Part shown: in pieces, positions 11,165 through 22,380 of the stretch
How the letters are laid out: each line of letters starts with the position of its first letter
How positions within the stretch are numbered: position 1 is the stretch's first letter
DNA from: Prorocentrum cordatum
Lineage: Eukaryota > Sar > Dinophyceae > Prorocentrales > Prorocentraceae
Length of the DNA stretch: 64,000 bases
NCBI GenBank assembly: GCA_963575745.1
Contig: CAUYUJ010017651.1
Span: forward strand, 25,001-89,000
Direction of reading: 5' to 3'
Position numbers and translations under genes: made by a program
Notes under the pieces: generated by a model
Database searches by the model: none
Told to the model about the DNA's origin: nothing
Seen by the model: the letters and a program-made list of their open reading frames with translations, nothing else

Positions 11165-11581
11165 CTAGACACCAGGCTGGCATGTCCGCCCCCTTGTTGT
11201 AGCCCAAAATGAGGCCGATCGCCCAGTCTGGGGGGCGCGAGGGAGCCACAGGTACAGAACTGCAACGACTGTCTTGGCCTTCCCTGTGACAAGCGGGCCG
11301 TGGACGAGTAGCACCAGGGCAGAGAGAGATGGTTGCAGGACCCTGGTGTGTACCTCATTTAGGCTGTGTTTTGCGGCTGCGTCTCGGGCGTCGGTGAGGG
11401 TCGGGGCGGGGGTGTGCATTCTGAAGAACGTGCCTGGGACAGCGTTCCACCTCGTCGTCCGTAGGAGCGCGCGCAGCAGCATCACGCCCGCCGGTAGGGT
11501 CGTCTGGGTCTGGGATGGGAGCGCGCAACGTGGCAGCGGCCTGCGCGCGCAGCACACTATCCGCCTCCCCGCCTCGGCCAT
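11165..11581 (-). pseudogene. SF1 helicase N-terminal part with Walker A
   Basis: The frame contains LVLLVHGPLVTGKAKTVVAV, the P-loop (usually GPPGTGKT). The Thr/Ser after GK that coordinates magnesium is Ala here, so even a repaired copy might not hydrolyse ATP. The frame changes just after (AVLYLWLPR, then PPDWAIGLILGYNKG one base off). With the pieces down to 9059, the four segments lie in normal helicase order and cover roughly a whole SF1 core in about 2.5 kb. I read it as a retroposed or captured helicase pseudogene; undetected introns could explain part of the frame changes. Confidence 0.6.
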
Positions 11582-11599
11582 CTTACTGGTCAGGTTGGC

Positions 11600-12010
11600 G
11601 GTCTCAGACCGGAGGTGCGGAATGGACCCTGATCCAGCATTGCGCTTCCTTTACTGAGGCCCACCACGTCTTGCGATTTCTCGCCAACGGGCTACCCGGC
11701 TCAGCCAGGAGACGGGGAGCTGCCGATCGCCTCCCGCACCAGTGCGGCTACGGAAGACTGGCGCACAGGGTCTGTCTCACGGCAGGACACAACGATCCCG
11801 GCAACGCGTGGTGCAACACCTGCCTCGGTCAATGGGCTGGCCAATCCGACCTCTGGCCTCTCCTGGACACGGAATTGTTCCCTGCAGAACTTCGCGCTGA
11901 AGCGGCCGACCGGCGGAACGCCGACGGTCAAGTTAGCATTCAGGACCGGAGTCTGCCCACTCTGTAATCTTGGAGAGGCCACCACGGAGCACGTCTGGTG
12001 TTAATACCCC
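11600..12010 (+). pseudogene. RT C-terminal linker with CPLC knuckle
   Basis: The frame running through 11650-11967 contains AHRVCLTAGHNDPGNAWCNT and DLWPLLDTELFPAELRAEAA; the adjacent frame then reads AFRTGVCPLCNLGEATTEHV at about 11937-11998, a C-x-x-C...H knuckle typical of the RT-RNase H linker of dinoflagellate non-LTR elements. It lies head to head with the helicase remnant, the junction being near 11.6 kb. Confidence 0.55.
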
Positions 12011-12678
12011 GCTTTGGCTCTCGCCTGGAAGAGGGCGCGTGCCCCTGACCACCGCCGCGACCTGGCTCACGCAATCTGCACCGGGGGGACCACCAGAGGC
12101 TAGTCTGTCGGCTCCTCCACCAGGCTTCGTACCGATACTGCGTGAACCGGGACTGCACCCCGCTCTCGGCCTGGCGGCTTTGCAAGGTATCGTGGTCCCA
12201 GACTCAGACCAGCAGAGCGACAGCGAAGACGACTGGCACGAGGGGCAGGCTCCTCTCGCCGACGCGGCAGAGACCTCCGTCCGGATGCCCCATGCTTACG
12301 GTTTGCCAAGTGTGCAACCCGCAGGGCGAGACAGGACAACGCATCGGCGGCGCTGCCGGGCCCCACGTGGACAGGCAGGCCGCCCGCGCTGGAGGGGAGG
12401 TCGGGCGCCTCCCGGTGGCCAGCCGCGCGACGCAAGCTGGTGACCGCCTGGCGGTACTACAAGCCGCCGACACGCGGGCAGGCCGGATGGTCCCTGGACG
12501 AGGATGGTTCCCATGCCCGCGCACGGCCACGGATCCCTCAGCCCAGTGGACCAGCGCGTACTGCCGCGGATGCGACACCCACAGCCTGACCCTGTGCGCC
12601 AGCAGGAACATGGAGCGTGGCGACGAAATCACAGTGAGCGACTCTCCATTCCCAGCGGCAGACGCCGCCCAGTGGGCC

Positions 12679-13550
12679 ATACGAGGTCACGTTCGACGGG
12701 GGCGCTAGAAGCATCCTGGAGAGGCCAAAGGTCGCCGGAGCAGGGGCCCTCCTGTGGAAGCACGATCCCATCGTCGGCCATCCCAGAATGGTCGCCGCAG
12801 TCGTTGTCGCCTTACCCGGGGATGACAACGCGCAGACAGTGGAAGCCGCAGGGTGCAGAGTTGGCCTCGCCGTTCTCCCGCACATCGACGGCCCCGTCCG
12901 CGGTGCTAGAGTTGTCGGCGACAACCTCGCCGCCATCAGATACGGCGCCGGGACGGGGCGCTACCGGCGACTCCACCTGGCGCAACAGGTGGACTACGCC
13001 CTGATGTCTGCGGTGCGAAAGGTCAAGGTGTGTGGCATTGTCGAGAGGGCGGTCCCCCAGAGAGATTCTGTGGTAGCGCTGAGCATGAACGTGTCCTGGA
13101 CGGCAGCCCAGACTCCGTAGCTTTGCATTTGAGGAGGGGCGCGGTTGACTCGATACCAAGCGTCCTCGGGTCCCGTCGACATGTCTGCGGTTGTGTTGGC
13201 TGGGTGGATATCTTGGCCTCTCCTGGCGTCAAACCCAGCAACGACGCTGTGGTCCCGAATTGGAGCGCCGGGAGAAGGGGGCCATACGGGCTTAACTTCC
13301 GCCAGCAGTGTCTTTTAGGAGACCTGTGCGAACACATCGGGGTCCGCGCCCTCGCGGTTTGGATTCCAGGACGCGATCCCGTGGATACAGGGTGGCGCGG
13401 ACAAGTTCCGCGCGGGTCATCCAACAAAAAACTCCCCGTCTCCGAGGGGTCGCGGCCAAGGGGCCCAGCCCACGAGGCAGCCGATACTATGTTTTTCGGC
13501 CACACGAGCAAGACGAGCGGAAGCTTGCGTGACTTGCTACAGGCTGTTGT
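12679..13550 (+). pseudogene. RNase H of a second non-LTR RT
   Basis: About 12682-12700 reads YEVTFDGGARSI (first catalytic Asp), then VAGAGALLWKHDP; the frame at 12788-13120 carries NAQTVEAAGCRVGLAVLP (catalytic Glu) and GARVVGDNLAAIRYG (catalytic Asp). These are the D, E, D positions of RNase H in the expected order. After 13120 the match is weak; the frame 13030-14001 runs into the CT microsatellite. Between 12010 and 12679 frames shift several times with no clear domain. This is the C-terminal half of an RT polyprotein whose RT core is absent. Confidence 0.65.
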
Positions 13551-13554
13551 TGTT

Positions 13555-13563
13555 TTTTCTCTA

Positions 13564-13601
<38 letters not shown>

Positions 13602-13643
13602 ACTCTCGCCTCCCCCCTCTGTCTCTCACCACCTCCTCCCCCC

Positions 13644-13676
<33 letters not shown>

Positions 13677-13892
13677 CCTATCACTCTCTCTCTCACTCTC
13701 CCCCCCCCCCCTCCCTCACCATGTCCTCCCTCCCTCCCCCCCCCCTCCCTATCTCTCACTGTTTTCCCCCCCCTCCTCCTCGTCCTCCTCTTCCTCATCC
13801 TCCTCCTGCTCCTCCGCCTCCTCCTCCTCCTCCGCCTCCTCCTCCTCCTCCTCCTCCTCCTCCTCCGCCTCCCCTCCTCCTCCGCCTCCTCC
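13555..13892. repeat. CT and CTC microsatellites
   Basis: CT repeats with CCCC interruptions to about 13745, then CTC/CCT triplets to 13892, where foldback copy 2 begins. Confidence 0.95.
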
Positions 13893-14063
13893 TTGGCGGC
13901 GCGCAGAAGGGGGTAGGGGGAGGGGGGAAAGCTTCTTAGAAGAAGGCTGCTTCTTAGAAGGCCCCGGCCTTACATTTGTAGACAAGGCCCGCGCCTTCTA
14001 AGAAGGAGAGGTACTTCTAAGAAGCCTTCCCCCCTCCCCATACCCGCCTGTGCGCGCCGCCAA
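13893..14063. mobile_element. AGAAGG foldback element, copy 2
   Basis: 171 bp starting TTGGCGGCGCGCA and ending with its exact reverse complement TGCGCGCCGCCAA. Further in, GGGGGAGGGGGGAA is mirrored at the other end. The interior has CTTCTTAGAAG palindromes (13931, 13951) and CTTCTAAGAAG (near 13994, 14014). It sits inside a CTC microsatellite, which continues on both sides, so a target duplication cannot be read. Best-preserved copy of the family. Confidence 0.85.
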
Positions 14064-14152
14064 CCTCCTCCTCCTCCTCCTCCTCCTCCTCCTCCTCCTC
14101 CTCCTCCTCCTCCTCCTCCTCCTCCTCCTCCTCCTCCTCTTCCTCCTCCTAC
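14064..14152. repeat. CTC microsatellite
   Basis: Continues the array interrupted by foldback copy 2. Confidence 0.95.
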
Positions 14153-15885
14153 CCCCTACCCCCAACTGCGCGTGGCCGACAATCTCAGGCCCCGGGGCCC
14201 TCACGGGTCGATCTGGCCCAAGGCTCCGGTCGTGACTCATCTGGGATGCTGCTTTTGCTCGCGACGCTGGATGGCAGGGTTGGCGCCAGCCGTGACGCTC
14301 GGTTCGGGCAGCGTGGCAGCGGCTCACGGCCAGGTTGCGCCCAGGCCATGGGCTCGTCGCGCGAGCTGCGGCCCGGCCACGATCAGGCCATCCCTGCCGG
14401 CAGCCCGCTCACACGGAGGGCCGAGCACATGAACGGGGAGGGGATGGGCGGAGGAGGGGCAGGCCAGATGCCCCACGATACTTCGCGAGCGATGGCATCC
14501 ACTGCTTCCCAGCGAATCTCTTGGGCAATGCAGCGAGATCAGCCCACCTGCTTCTTGGTCCGCGGGGGGTGCGCAGCCACTGCGCCCCAGTCAACGCTCG
14601 GGGAGCGGCGCATCGATCGTGAACTAGGCCCCGTGCGGGAGGGGAGGATCAGATCCCCCCGGCGGAAGGGAACGTCAGGCTCCACAGCGCCGTCTGGGGC
14701 CCATTTGGGCCACGAGTGTTGCTGGTGGTCCAGGGGGGCGACGTCTCCGAACTCCTACGGCTTGAGTGTGAAGTCTACATCCTGGATAGCCTCCGGGAGG
14801 GCAGCTCTGGCGAGCACGATCAACATGCAGCAAGCATCCTTCACGAGCATTCCGCCCTGCCCAGCGGCGGAGGAGGGCAGCGCCGGACGCGGGCCACGGG
14901 CAGAGCGCGCGGAGGCGGCCACCGCGGGTGCCAGAGGCCTCGGGGAAGCACGAGGCCTTGGCCACGAGGGCCAGGCAAGAGCAGCAAAGCACGAGGGGGC
15001 ACATCTAGGGGGAGGGCCCGCTCGAGGGGGGGGGAGGGGAGACATCGAGCTGGCATCGGCAGGACCCTCGCCGATGGATCGGCGGCAGGGCCCCAGACAG
15101 CTGGCCCGCGCGTGCCCGGGCGCGGTGGGCAGGCTGTCGGGCCCCCGTGGGCGGCGAAGGGGCGAGCGGGGGTCGATGCATGCCCACTCCGAGCCTTATC
15201 CCCATAGCTGGCGTTGCCCCCGAGGGAAGGGAAGCACAGCCGCGCGTTGCCGGCTCGGCAGGCCAGCGCCGCGGGCCCAGAAGACGGGGGCTGCGCTCGG
15301 CAGGCACGCCGCCGACCCCATGTCCCCATGCCCCATGGGCGAGGGGCACATCCCCAGCTGGGGCGCTGAGATCGGGGTTTGGAAAGGGATGCGGCGGTGG
15401 ACAAGCCTCCCCTTAGTAAACCACCCTGTAGTGAGAACGGCCCAGGACCGAAACCGACGGACCTGGACCCGCAAAAATGACGGCCGCGACGCCCTCTCGC
15501 GAACCGAAAACCATCAATTCCCTAGTCGACGTGTCAGGGTAGGTCTATCAACCTCCGAGGGATGGGGACGGGGACTGACTGACTGACTGACTGACACGCC
15601 ATGCACCAGGCAGTGCGTGGGCGCGAGCACAAGCGGAAAATACAGCGAACCCTTGTGCGGACCCCTGGGTGGGCCGACAAAGAAACGCGGGCAAGGCAAG
15701 GAACCGGGACCGGCGAAAATGCGATAAAGCGAGGAACCGAGGAGCGAGAGGGGGGCAAGGGAGGACGACAAGGGACGGGGGTCGGTTCCACGATACCGAG
15801 TCTGGTGCTACCGGGCCTCGCCTGGTCTGTCGAATCGCCTGCGTGCTCGGTGAGTTCCCATCGTGACAAGCGCCCTGGGGGGAGG
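14153..15885. other. GC-rich sequence, no gene recognised
   Basis: The longest frame is 14246-15586 (+, 446 codons), rich in Gly, Arg, Ser and Pro, with no recognisable motif and an equally open opposite strand. A minus-strand stretch near 14800-14860 (KDACCMLIVLARAALPEA) looks more protein-like but is short. A GACT run lies at 15573-15594. I do not call a gene. Confidence 0.4.
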
Positions 15886-16085
15886 GGGCGCGCGCGTAGG
15901 TGGGGGGGGTGAGAAGGAGGAGGCCTTCTCCGAAGGAGGCGGGATTTCTCAGGAGCCATCGCGCCTCCTGGGAAGTCGTCTGCGTCTTCGGGGAAGGCTT
16001 AGAATTCTTTCTCAGAAGGCCAGGGGAAATTCCGAGCCTTCTGAGAAGGCCCGCCTCTTTATCACTTCCCCCCTGGGCGCCGCCG
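15886..16085. mobile_element. AGAAGG foldback element, copy 3
   Basis: Left GTGGGGGGGGTGAGAAGG and right CACTTCCCCCCTGGGCGCC are imperfect inverted repeats. Interior palindromes include CTTCTCCGAAGG, TTTCTCAGAAGG and CTTCTGAGAAGG. Boundaries are approximate. Confidence 0.6.
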
Positions 16086-18060
16086 AGCCTGTGCGCACAC
16101 GCAGAGTCGTCGAGCCGATTCGATCGACCACGGGGACCACCACTGCGACAAATACCACGAGTACCATGGCTGCCAGCACGACGCTTGCAGCTACGAGTTC
16201 TGCAGCTTCGAGTAAGACACCTGAATCCAAAACTGGTACGATAAGAGGCCAGGACTTGCGGTTGCGATTACCGAGGGGTGCGGCATCGAATCGGTGGGGG
16301 CGGCGCGCGGGCTTCGCACTGGTCTAGATCCTCGACCTTCGAACCTGCGTCCTCGAAGCTCGGGCCCCGACCCTCGAACCTCGATCGTCGATTCGGAACC
16401 CCAGTCCTCGCTTCTCGCACCTGATCCTGGATCACGCTCTGGGCCCCCCACGCTCGCCCCCGCACCCCCCACACCGCGACAAGCCTCGACGAGCAGGACA
16501 TCGAGGGCGCCATCGCCCGCTGGCGATCGCGGCGGCGGACCCGCGACGCGGACCAAGACATGTCCGAGGGCTCCGACGGGGAACGGCCCTCGCTGGGGAG
16601 TGGGCAGGTGCGCTGGGGCCAGCTGCTGCGAGATTACGGCGGGGGGCCGCCACCCGCGTTTCCTTGCTGACCCCTTGTGGACTTCCCTTCCAGCCCACAC
16701 CACCGCCACCACACCCGTCGAACGCGTCGGGGTACAGACAGGACGCCGAAAGACGGGGACCGCCTTGGGCTCGGGAAGGGCTCCAGCCCTCGGGCCCGCT
16801 CCTCGGATCCGGGTCGGGGAACGCAGCTTCGTGGCCGAGGCTCGCCGCGGCAAGAAGCGTTCCAGACGTTCCTCACCCGGCGTTCCCACTGGCAGGCAGG
16901 CAGGGCCGCGCCCTGACGGCGCATCGGCAGAAGACAGAGTGCTGAAGTCGTACATGAGAAATGCATGCAGGAAGATATACGCGCAGACGCCGAGCCAACA
17001 CGGTGCCTCGGGGAGCAAGCGCCGGACCCTCCGTTTTTTCTCCTCCTGGTTGCACGAAACGAAACAAAACCGCATAAAACGAGCGGCGGCATTTCTGAGT
17101 CGATGCCTTCAGGCTCCCCCTTCTCGCTGAAAGATCGCCACGCGCCGACGCTCCGTCCGCTCCGAGGACGGGGAGGAGGGGCAGCGGTACCAGAGAGACA
17201 AGGGAAGAGGAAGGGAAGGACTCCATGCTCCACCACGGAGTCATCGCCGCGGGCGAGCCGTGGGTCGAGATGAGCTGAGCCGCGACCTCCTGGCAGCTCG
17301 CAGCTACCACTTGCGTTGCTGCTTCCCTTGCCCTGCGGCCCGCGCCCGCCGATCGGGGCGTGTGGCCAGGCCGCGCGTGTGCACGCATCTGGCCAGCTGT
17401 GTGCCTGTATGGAGGCACAAGATGACCGGCGCAGAAGAGCCTCAGCCCTCACTGGACCTCTGAAGGGAGGCAGAGGAGGTGGACCCCTCCCCCCCCCCCC
17501 CGGCACTCGCCAGGCGGCTCCCCCGTGCAGAGGGACCCTTCCTACCCTTCCTCCAGAGTCCACGTATACCAGCACGCCAAATCCTGGATGCGGGCACGCC
17601 GTGGGCAGAACGTGGGAAAGACTGGCCTGGCCACGGCCCCGCAGCCTGGGCGGCGTGCGTCGCGGAAGAGCCTGCGGACAGTACCTTCGCAAGTCGAGAC
17701 TGCCAGGGCGTGGATACGGACACGCCGTGGTCGAGTTGTCGAAGACGTCGCACACGTGCCCCCGCGCATCCGCAGCCTGGCCAACTTCAGGTCCCACATG
17801 ACGGCGCTGCAGACAGGGATGGATACGTATCCTTTCTGCGAGCGCAGCCATGGCCTGGCCGCGGCGTGGACAGAAGCCGAGCCTCCTTGGCAAACAGGCA
17901 CCAGCGGCGCTGCTGATCTGCTCGACTGCCGCGGAGGTCGCCGGGCGAGGGGCGGCCGAAACCAAACACCGCTGGCCCTAGCCGCGGCGCCAGCCAGGGG
18001 ACGGGGGCGCCTCGGTCCCGCTGAGCTCGGGCCCCAACGCGGGCTACGGGGATTTCAAGC
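16086..18060. other. GC-rich sequence, no gene recognised
   Basis: Overlapping long frames on both strands (16294-17130 +, 16634-17965 -, 17525-18151 +). A plus-strand stretch near 16938-17090 (SYMRNACRKIYAQ, then TLRFFSSWLHETKQNRIKRA) looks coding but matches nothing I know. CCTCGAACCTCGATCG-type words at 16328-16430 resemble those at 21930-22010. Confidence 0.35.
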
Positions 18061-18140
18061 TCGAGGAGGAAGGGGAAGAGGAGGTGGGGGAAGGGGAGGA
18101 GGAGGAGGAGGGGGAAGAGGAGGAGGAGGAGGAGGACTTC
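18061..18140. repeat. GGA microsatellite
   Basis: GGA/GAG triplets with GGG interruptions, about 80 bp. Confidence 0.9.
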
Positions 18141-19970
18141 TAGAGAGGTGACGCAAGCACAACAGGCGGCAACTGAAAAGAGAGGAGCAGGGCCCGCCTG
18201 CACCAGGCCGCCCCACTCCGAGCCCGAACTCAGCCACCCCATCTCCATGTCGAGCTCGAATCCCAACTCTAAGGCGCCACGAGTATTCGGCCGTGAACCC
18301 CAAGCCCTTCCCAGGCACCTGCGCCGCGCTCCACCAGAAACCTAGCAGCCCACGCACTGCAAAGGGCATCGGTGGGCACGCTGGCGCGGACGAGACGCGC
18401 ATTCGGGGACGCGCCCAAAGCGCATAGCCGACTTCCACTGCCCGAATTGAATTAGGCTAGGTGGGGAGTCGGCCCGTTAACCAATCGAGCTCCTCCTCCT
18501 CCTCCTCCTCCTCCTCCTCCTCCTCCTCCTCCTCCTCCTCCTTCGCCTGGTGCCGTGGCCGGGCAAACCCTTGAAAGCAATGAGCCCAAGCTGTGTCCAC
18601 AGCCTGAATCGAGCATACACGGGCCTTCAGCGAGGCGCCGTTTCGAGCAAGCCCCGCCCGACCACCCCAGCTTTCTGACCACCCCTCACGAGGCCCAGAC
18701 TGCCGCACGAGATTCAGGATGGCGCGGAAAGCTGGGGGGCACCGTGGGCAAGGACCACCGCTGGCAACCTCTGACCAGCACTGCCTGCAACGACTCCTGA
18801 CACCACCAGTCCCGAGGCCCGAAGCGCGCGGGGGGGGAGGATCATGTGCAGGATCATGTCGCTCGCTGCCTTCCTGCCTCGGTCGCCTGGCGGCGCGGGG
18901 GGCAGTGCGCCCACAAGGGGTCGAAGTGTGCCGCCCGGGCGGGCCCTCAATGGAGTCACCTGGCAGGCGTGAGCCTGACGAAGATGGGATCCCAAGACGG
19001 GGGAGGGCGATCGAGGCAGGGCGGCAGGCGGGGGGCCTGTGCACAGGGAGTGCTGCGGCAGCGAGCCGAAATCCTCCTCGGTGTAGTCCTGGCCACACGG
19101 GGTGCCCGCACCCCTCCTGCACAGGAGCTGGAAAAAAGCGGAGCTGGAGGTTCCCGGAAAGCGGAAGCGGCCAGGGCTGGAGAGACTGGCAGGGGCTGAA
19201 ACGAGCCCGCAGCAGTTGGGATGAGGTCGTCAAGGCTTGAACAACTGGAGGGGAATTGGCCAGAAAAAAAATAGCGGAAAGGCTGGCCCCAGCCCATTAT
19301 CCCCCGCTTCCCTGTACGTACTTTTGCTGGCGCTGCCACGCGCGTGCGTAGATCGTGGGACGCGTGCGCCGTGACGCCGCCAGGCTCATAGCGACCCCGT
19401 AGGCCAGCAGTTAAGGCGACCAACGCTGTGGTGGCCCTCGGCAGGAGCATCAAACACGGCACGGCGCCTCCTCCCGCCCCTGCCCGTGTCGATGATGCAG
19501 AAGACGTGCGCTGCAGCAGACATTGTCAGAAAGAACGTGGGTCGAGAACGGGGCCCCTCCGCCGAAGGCCCGAGGCCCCGCGGAGGTACCCAAGACAAAG
19601 AACGCTCCAAGGTGGAGGGCCCGAGCGCGAAGAACAAAAGGGCACCCCTCCAAACTCGAGGCTGCTCTGCCACTCCTGTGCCGGCTGTAATCCTACATTC
19701 CGCTGGCAATCGGCCCGTCGCTGCCCCTCTCCAGCAGGGAGGAAGTTCACATCGGCATGCGCGATGGCAGCCTCCCATCGCCAGGGGGCGTAATCGCTTG
19801 TGCCGGCACCGCGCCACGCACTGCTCAGGCGGGCCCCCGAAGGCTCCCAGGAGGCCCCCTGGTGCGTGGCGGGGGGTCTGTACATAACCAAAGCATGGAA
19901 GATCGATCCCTGGGCGGTGGTTATGAACGAAAGAGCATGTTCTACCGCTGCTGGCGGAAAACCGAGCGGG
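18141..19970. other. GC-rich sequence with a CTC array, no gene recognised
   Basis: A CTC array lies at 18488-18545. Frames on both strands (18457-19233 -, 18719-19240 +, 19386-19817 -) have no motif I can name, and the composition predicts such frames by chance. Confidence 0.4.
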
Positions 19971-20215
19971 TCACTGGGGGTTCCCAGCCCGTCCCCCCCT
20001 CCCCCCTCGAAAACCGGGGGGGGGGGCACTACCAGTTCGAACCCTCCCCCCCCAGTCCATCATGAAAAGGGGGAGAGGGTCACTGCCTGTTCGAACCCCC
20101 CCCTCGAAAACTGGGGGGGTCACTACCGGTTCGAACCCCCCCCCCTTGAAAATCTGGGGGGTCACTACCCGTTCGACCCCCCCCCCCTCGCCGCCGGCAA
20201 ACGATTCCCGCTCCT
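19971..20215. repeat. Left arm: TTCGAACC unit array
   Basis: About three to four ~40-bp units of the form TCGAAAACYGGGGGGG then TCACTACCGGTTCGAACC then a C run. The same unit occurs in reverse orientation at 21215-21560. The arm's inner end reads GCCGGCAAACGATTCCCG and is mirrored near 21175. Confidence 0.85.
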
Positions 20216-21165
20216 CGGGACAGTTGGACGATGGTGGGGATGCTGGGACAGTGGTGGGAACGGTGGTGGTGGGGACAGTGGTGCGGGGACAGTGGGACAG
20301 TGGTGCGGACAGTGGTGGGGACGGTGGTGGTGGGGACAGTGGTGAGGGGACAGCGGGACAGTGGTGGGGACAGTGGGACAGTGGTGGGGACGGTAGTGGT
20401 GGGGACAGTGGTGAAGGCGGTGGTGAGGACAGTGGTGGGACAGTAGTACAGTGGGGAAAGTGGTGGGGACAGTGGGGACAGTGGGACAGTGATGGGGACA
20501 GTGGGGACGGCGGGACAGCACAGTGGGACAGCGGCGGGGACAGTGGGACAGTGGTGGGCACAGTGGGGACAGTGGGACAGTGGTGGGGACCGTGGGGAAA
20601 GTGGGGAGAGTGGGACCGTGGTGGGACAATGGTGGGGAGAGTGGGGACAGTGAGACACTGGTGGGGGCACTGGTGGGGACAGCGGGGACAATGGTGGGAA
20701 CAGTGGGGACAGTGGGACAGTGGTGGGGACGGTGGTGGTGGGGACAGTGGTGTGGGGACAGTGGGAATGTGGTGGAAACAATGGAACAGTGGAGGGTACA
20801 GCGGTGGTGGGGTGAGGGCGGTGGCGAGGACGGCGGTGGGATAATGGGACAGAGGTACAGCGGGGACAGTGGCGGGGGCAGTGGGGACAGTGGTGGGAAC
20901 AGTGGGACAGCTCAGCGGGACAACAGCGGGGATAGTGGGACAGTGGGACTGTGGGGACAGTGGGACAGTGGTTGGGGCCGTGGAGAAAGTGGGGAGAGTG
21001 GAACCGTGATGGGAACAGTGGTGGGGACAGTGGGGACAGTGGGACAGTGCGACAGTGGTGGGGGCACTGGTGAGGACAGTGGGGACGGTGGTGGGAACAG
21101 CGGGGACAGTGGTGGTGAGGACAGTGGTGCTGGGGACAGCAGTGGGGGATGAGGTGCGGACGGTG
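20216..21165. repeat. GGGACAGTG minisatellite
   Basis: About 950 bp of 9-10-bp words (GGGACAGTGGTGGGGACAGT). The long minus-strand frames here (19971-21374 and 20080-21801) encode only Cys-Pro-His-Thr-Val repeats and extend across the arms, so they are repeat readings, not genes. Confidence 0.9.
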
Positions 21166-21680
21166 GTAGGGACCCGGGAGTCGTTTGCTGGCGGTGAGCA
21201 TGGGGGGGGGAGGGGTTCGAACAGGTAGTGACCCACCCCGGTTTTCGAGCGGGGTGGGGGTGTTCGAACCGGTAGTGACCCCCCCCGGTTTTCGAGAGGG
21301 GGGAGGGGGGTTCGAACCAGTAGTGACACCCCCAGTTTTCGAGGGGGTGGGGGGTTGAAGCAGTAGTGACCCACCCCTGGTTTTTTGGAAGGGGACGGGG
21401 GGAGGGGTTCGAACCGGTAGTGACCCGCCTCTGGTTTTCTGGGAGGGGGGGGGGGGTTCGAACCCGTAGTGACCCCCCCCGTTTTCTGGAGGCGGGGGGG
21501 AGGGGGGGGGGTCGAACTGGTAGGGACCCTCCCCGGTCTTCTGGAGGGGGGGGGGGTTAGGGGATGGGGGGAGGGTTTGCCGGGGAAAGAGGGGGGATAA
21601 GGGGGGGTTCCAGCAGGGGGGGCGGGGATTTTCGGAGAGGGGGGGGGACCCCCGGATTCCGGAGGAGGGGGGGAAATTTT
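21166..21680. repeat. Right arm: inverted TTCGAACC unit array
   Basis: About seven units of GGTTCGAACCGGTAGTGACC followed by GGTTTTCGAGGGGG or a variant, reverse complements of the left-arm units, grading into G-rich sequence. With the left arm it forms a large inverted repeat around the minisatellite. Confidence 0.85.
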
Positions 21681-22186
21681 CCACAGTAAAGCGGCGGTGG
21701 ATCACGCTCTCTCTGATGAACAAATCCCCGTCTCGAGCCTGGATGGCCTCCCAGAAGATCCCGGAGGTCCCCCAAGAAAGCCCAGAGAGGGCCGAAGACA
21801 CCCACCAGGCGGCAGAACATCAGCCCACCAGATGCTGGATTCCTCCTGGGACGCGTTCTGGCTGCGGCCTCGAAGGGAATCCAGCGGCGACGAGCCGCCT
21901 GGAAGGGGAAGAGAGATATCGAAAAACCTCGCGGACCTCGAAGCTCAATCCTCGAGGCGCGAGCCCCTGATCCTCAATCTCCTCGAGCCCTCGTCGTCTT
22001 CGAGGTCTTGCCCGAACTGCCTCCAGACGGACGGGACGGTCACGCGCGGAGGAGGGGAGCACTGGGGGGGAGGGCAGGAAGAGGAAGTCGAGAGGGGGAG
22101 AGGAAGGCAAGAGACGGGTGGGGTCAGGCAGGCGTCCTCGCGTCGAGAAAATTACCCCCCTGTCGGCGTCTCTTTGGCGCCACTTT
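21681..22186. other. No gene recognised
   Basis: Frames such as 21697-22209 (+) have no recognisable motif. CTCGAAGCTCAATCCTCGAG-like words at 21930-21990 echo 16328-16430. Confidence 0.4.
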
Positions 22187-22380
22187 GCGGCGAGCGAGGG
22201 GGGAAGTGAGAAGGAGAAGACCTTATCAGAAGGCTCGGAAGTCCCCCGGGCTTCTGAGAAGTTTCCTGAGCCTTCCCCGAAGGCAGAGACAACTTCTCAG
22301 AAGGCGCGAGGGCTTCTGAGAGGTCCCGCCGCCGTATGAGCAGGCCTTCTCCTTCTCATTTCCCCTCCTCGCTCGCCGCC
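22187..22380. mobile_element. AGAAGG foldback element, copy 4
   Basis: Terminal inverted repeats of about 33 bp: left GCGGCGAGCGAGGGGGGAAG and right (reverse complement) GGCGGCGAGCGAGGAGGGGA, both continuing into TGAGAAGGAGAAG. Interior palindromes such as CTTCTGAGAAG and CTTCTCAGAAGG. Second-best copy for defining the family ends. Confidence 0.85.

Noticed and set aside
14246-15586. 446-codon plus-strand frame
   Set aside because: No motif, GC-rich, opposite strand equally open; composition explains it.
16634-17965. 443-codon minus-strand frame
   Set aside because: Same reasons; rich in Arg, Pro, Gly and Ser without any conserved block.
19971-21680. GGTTCGAACC resembles a tRNA B box, hinting at a SINE
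   Set aside because: It is a perfect palindrome repeated in a fixed ~40-bp unit, no A box at proper distance, and no tRNA-like body.
19971-21801. Minus-strand frames of 467 and 573 codons
   Set aside because: They encode only repeats of the GGGACAGTG minisatellite and its arms; both strands and several frames are open.
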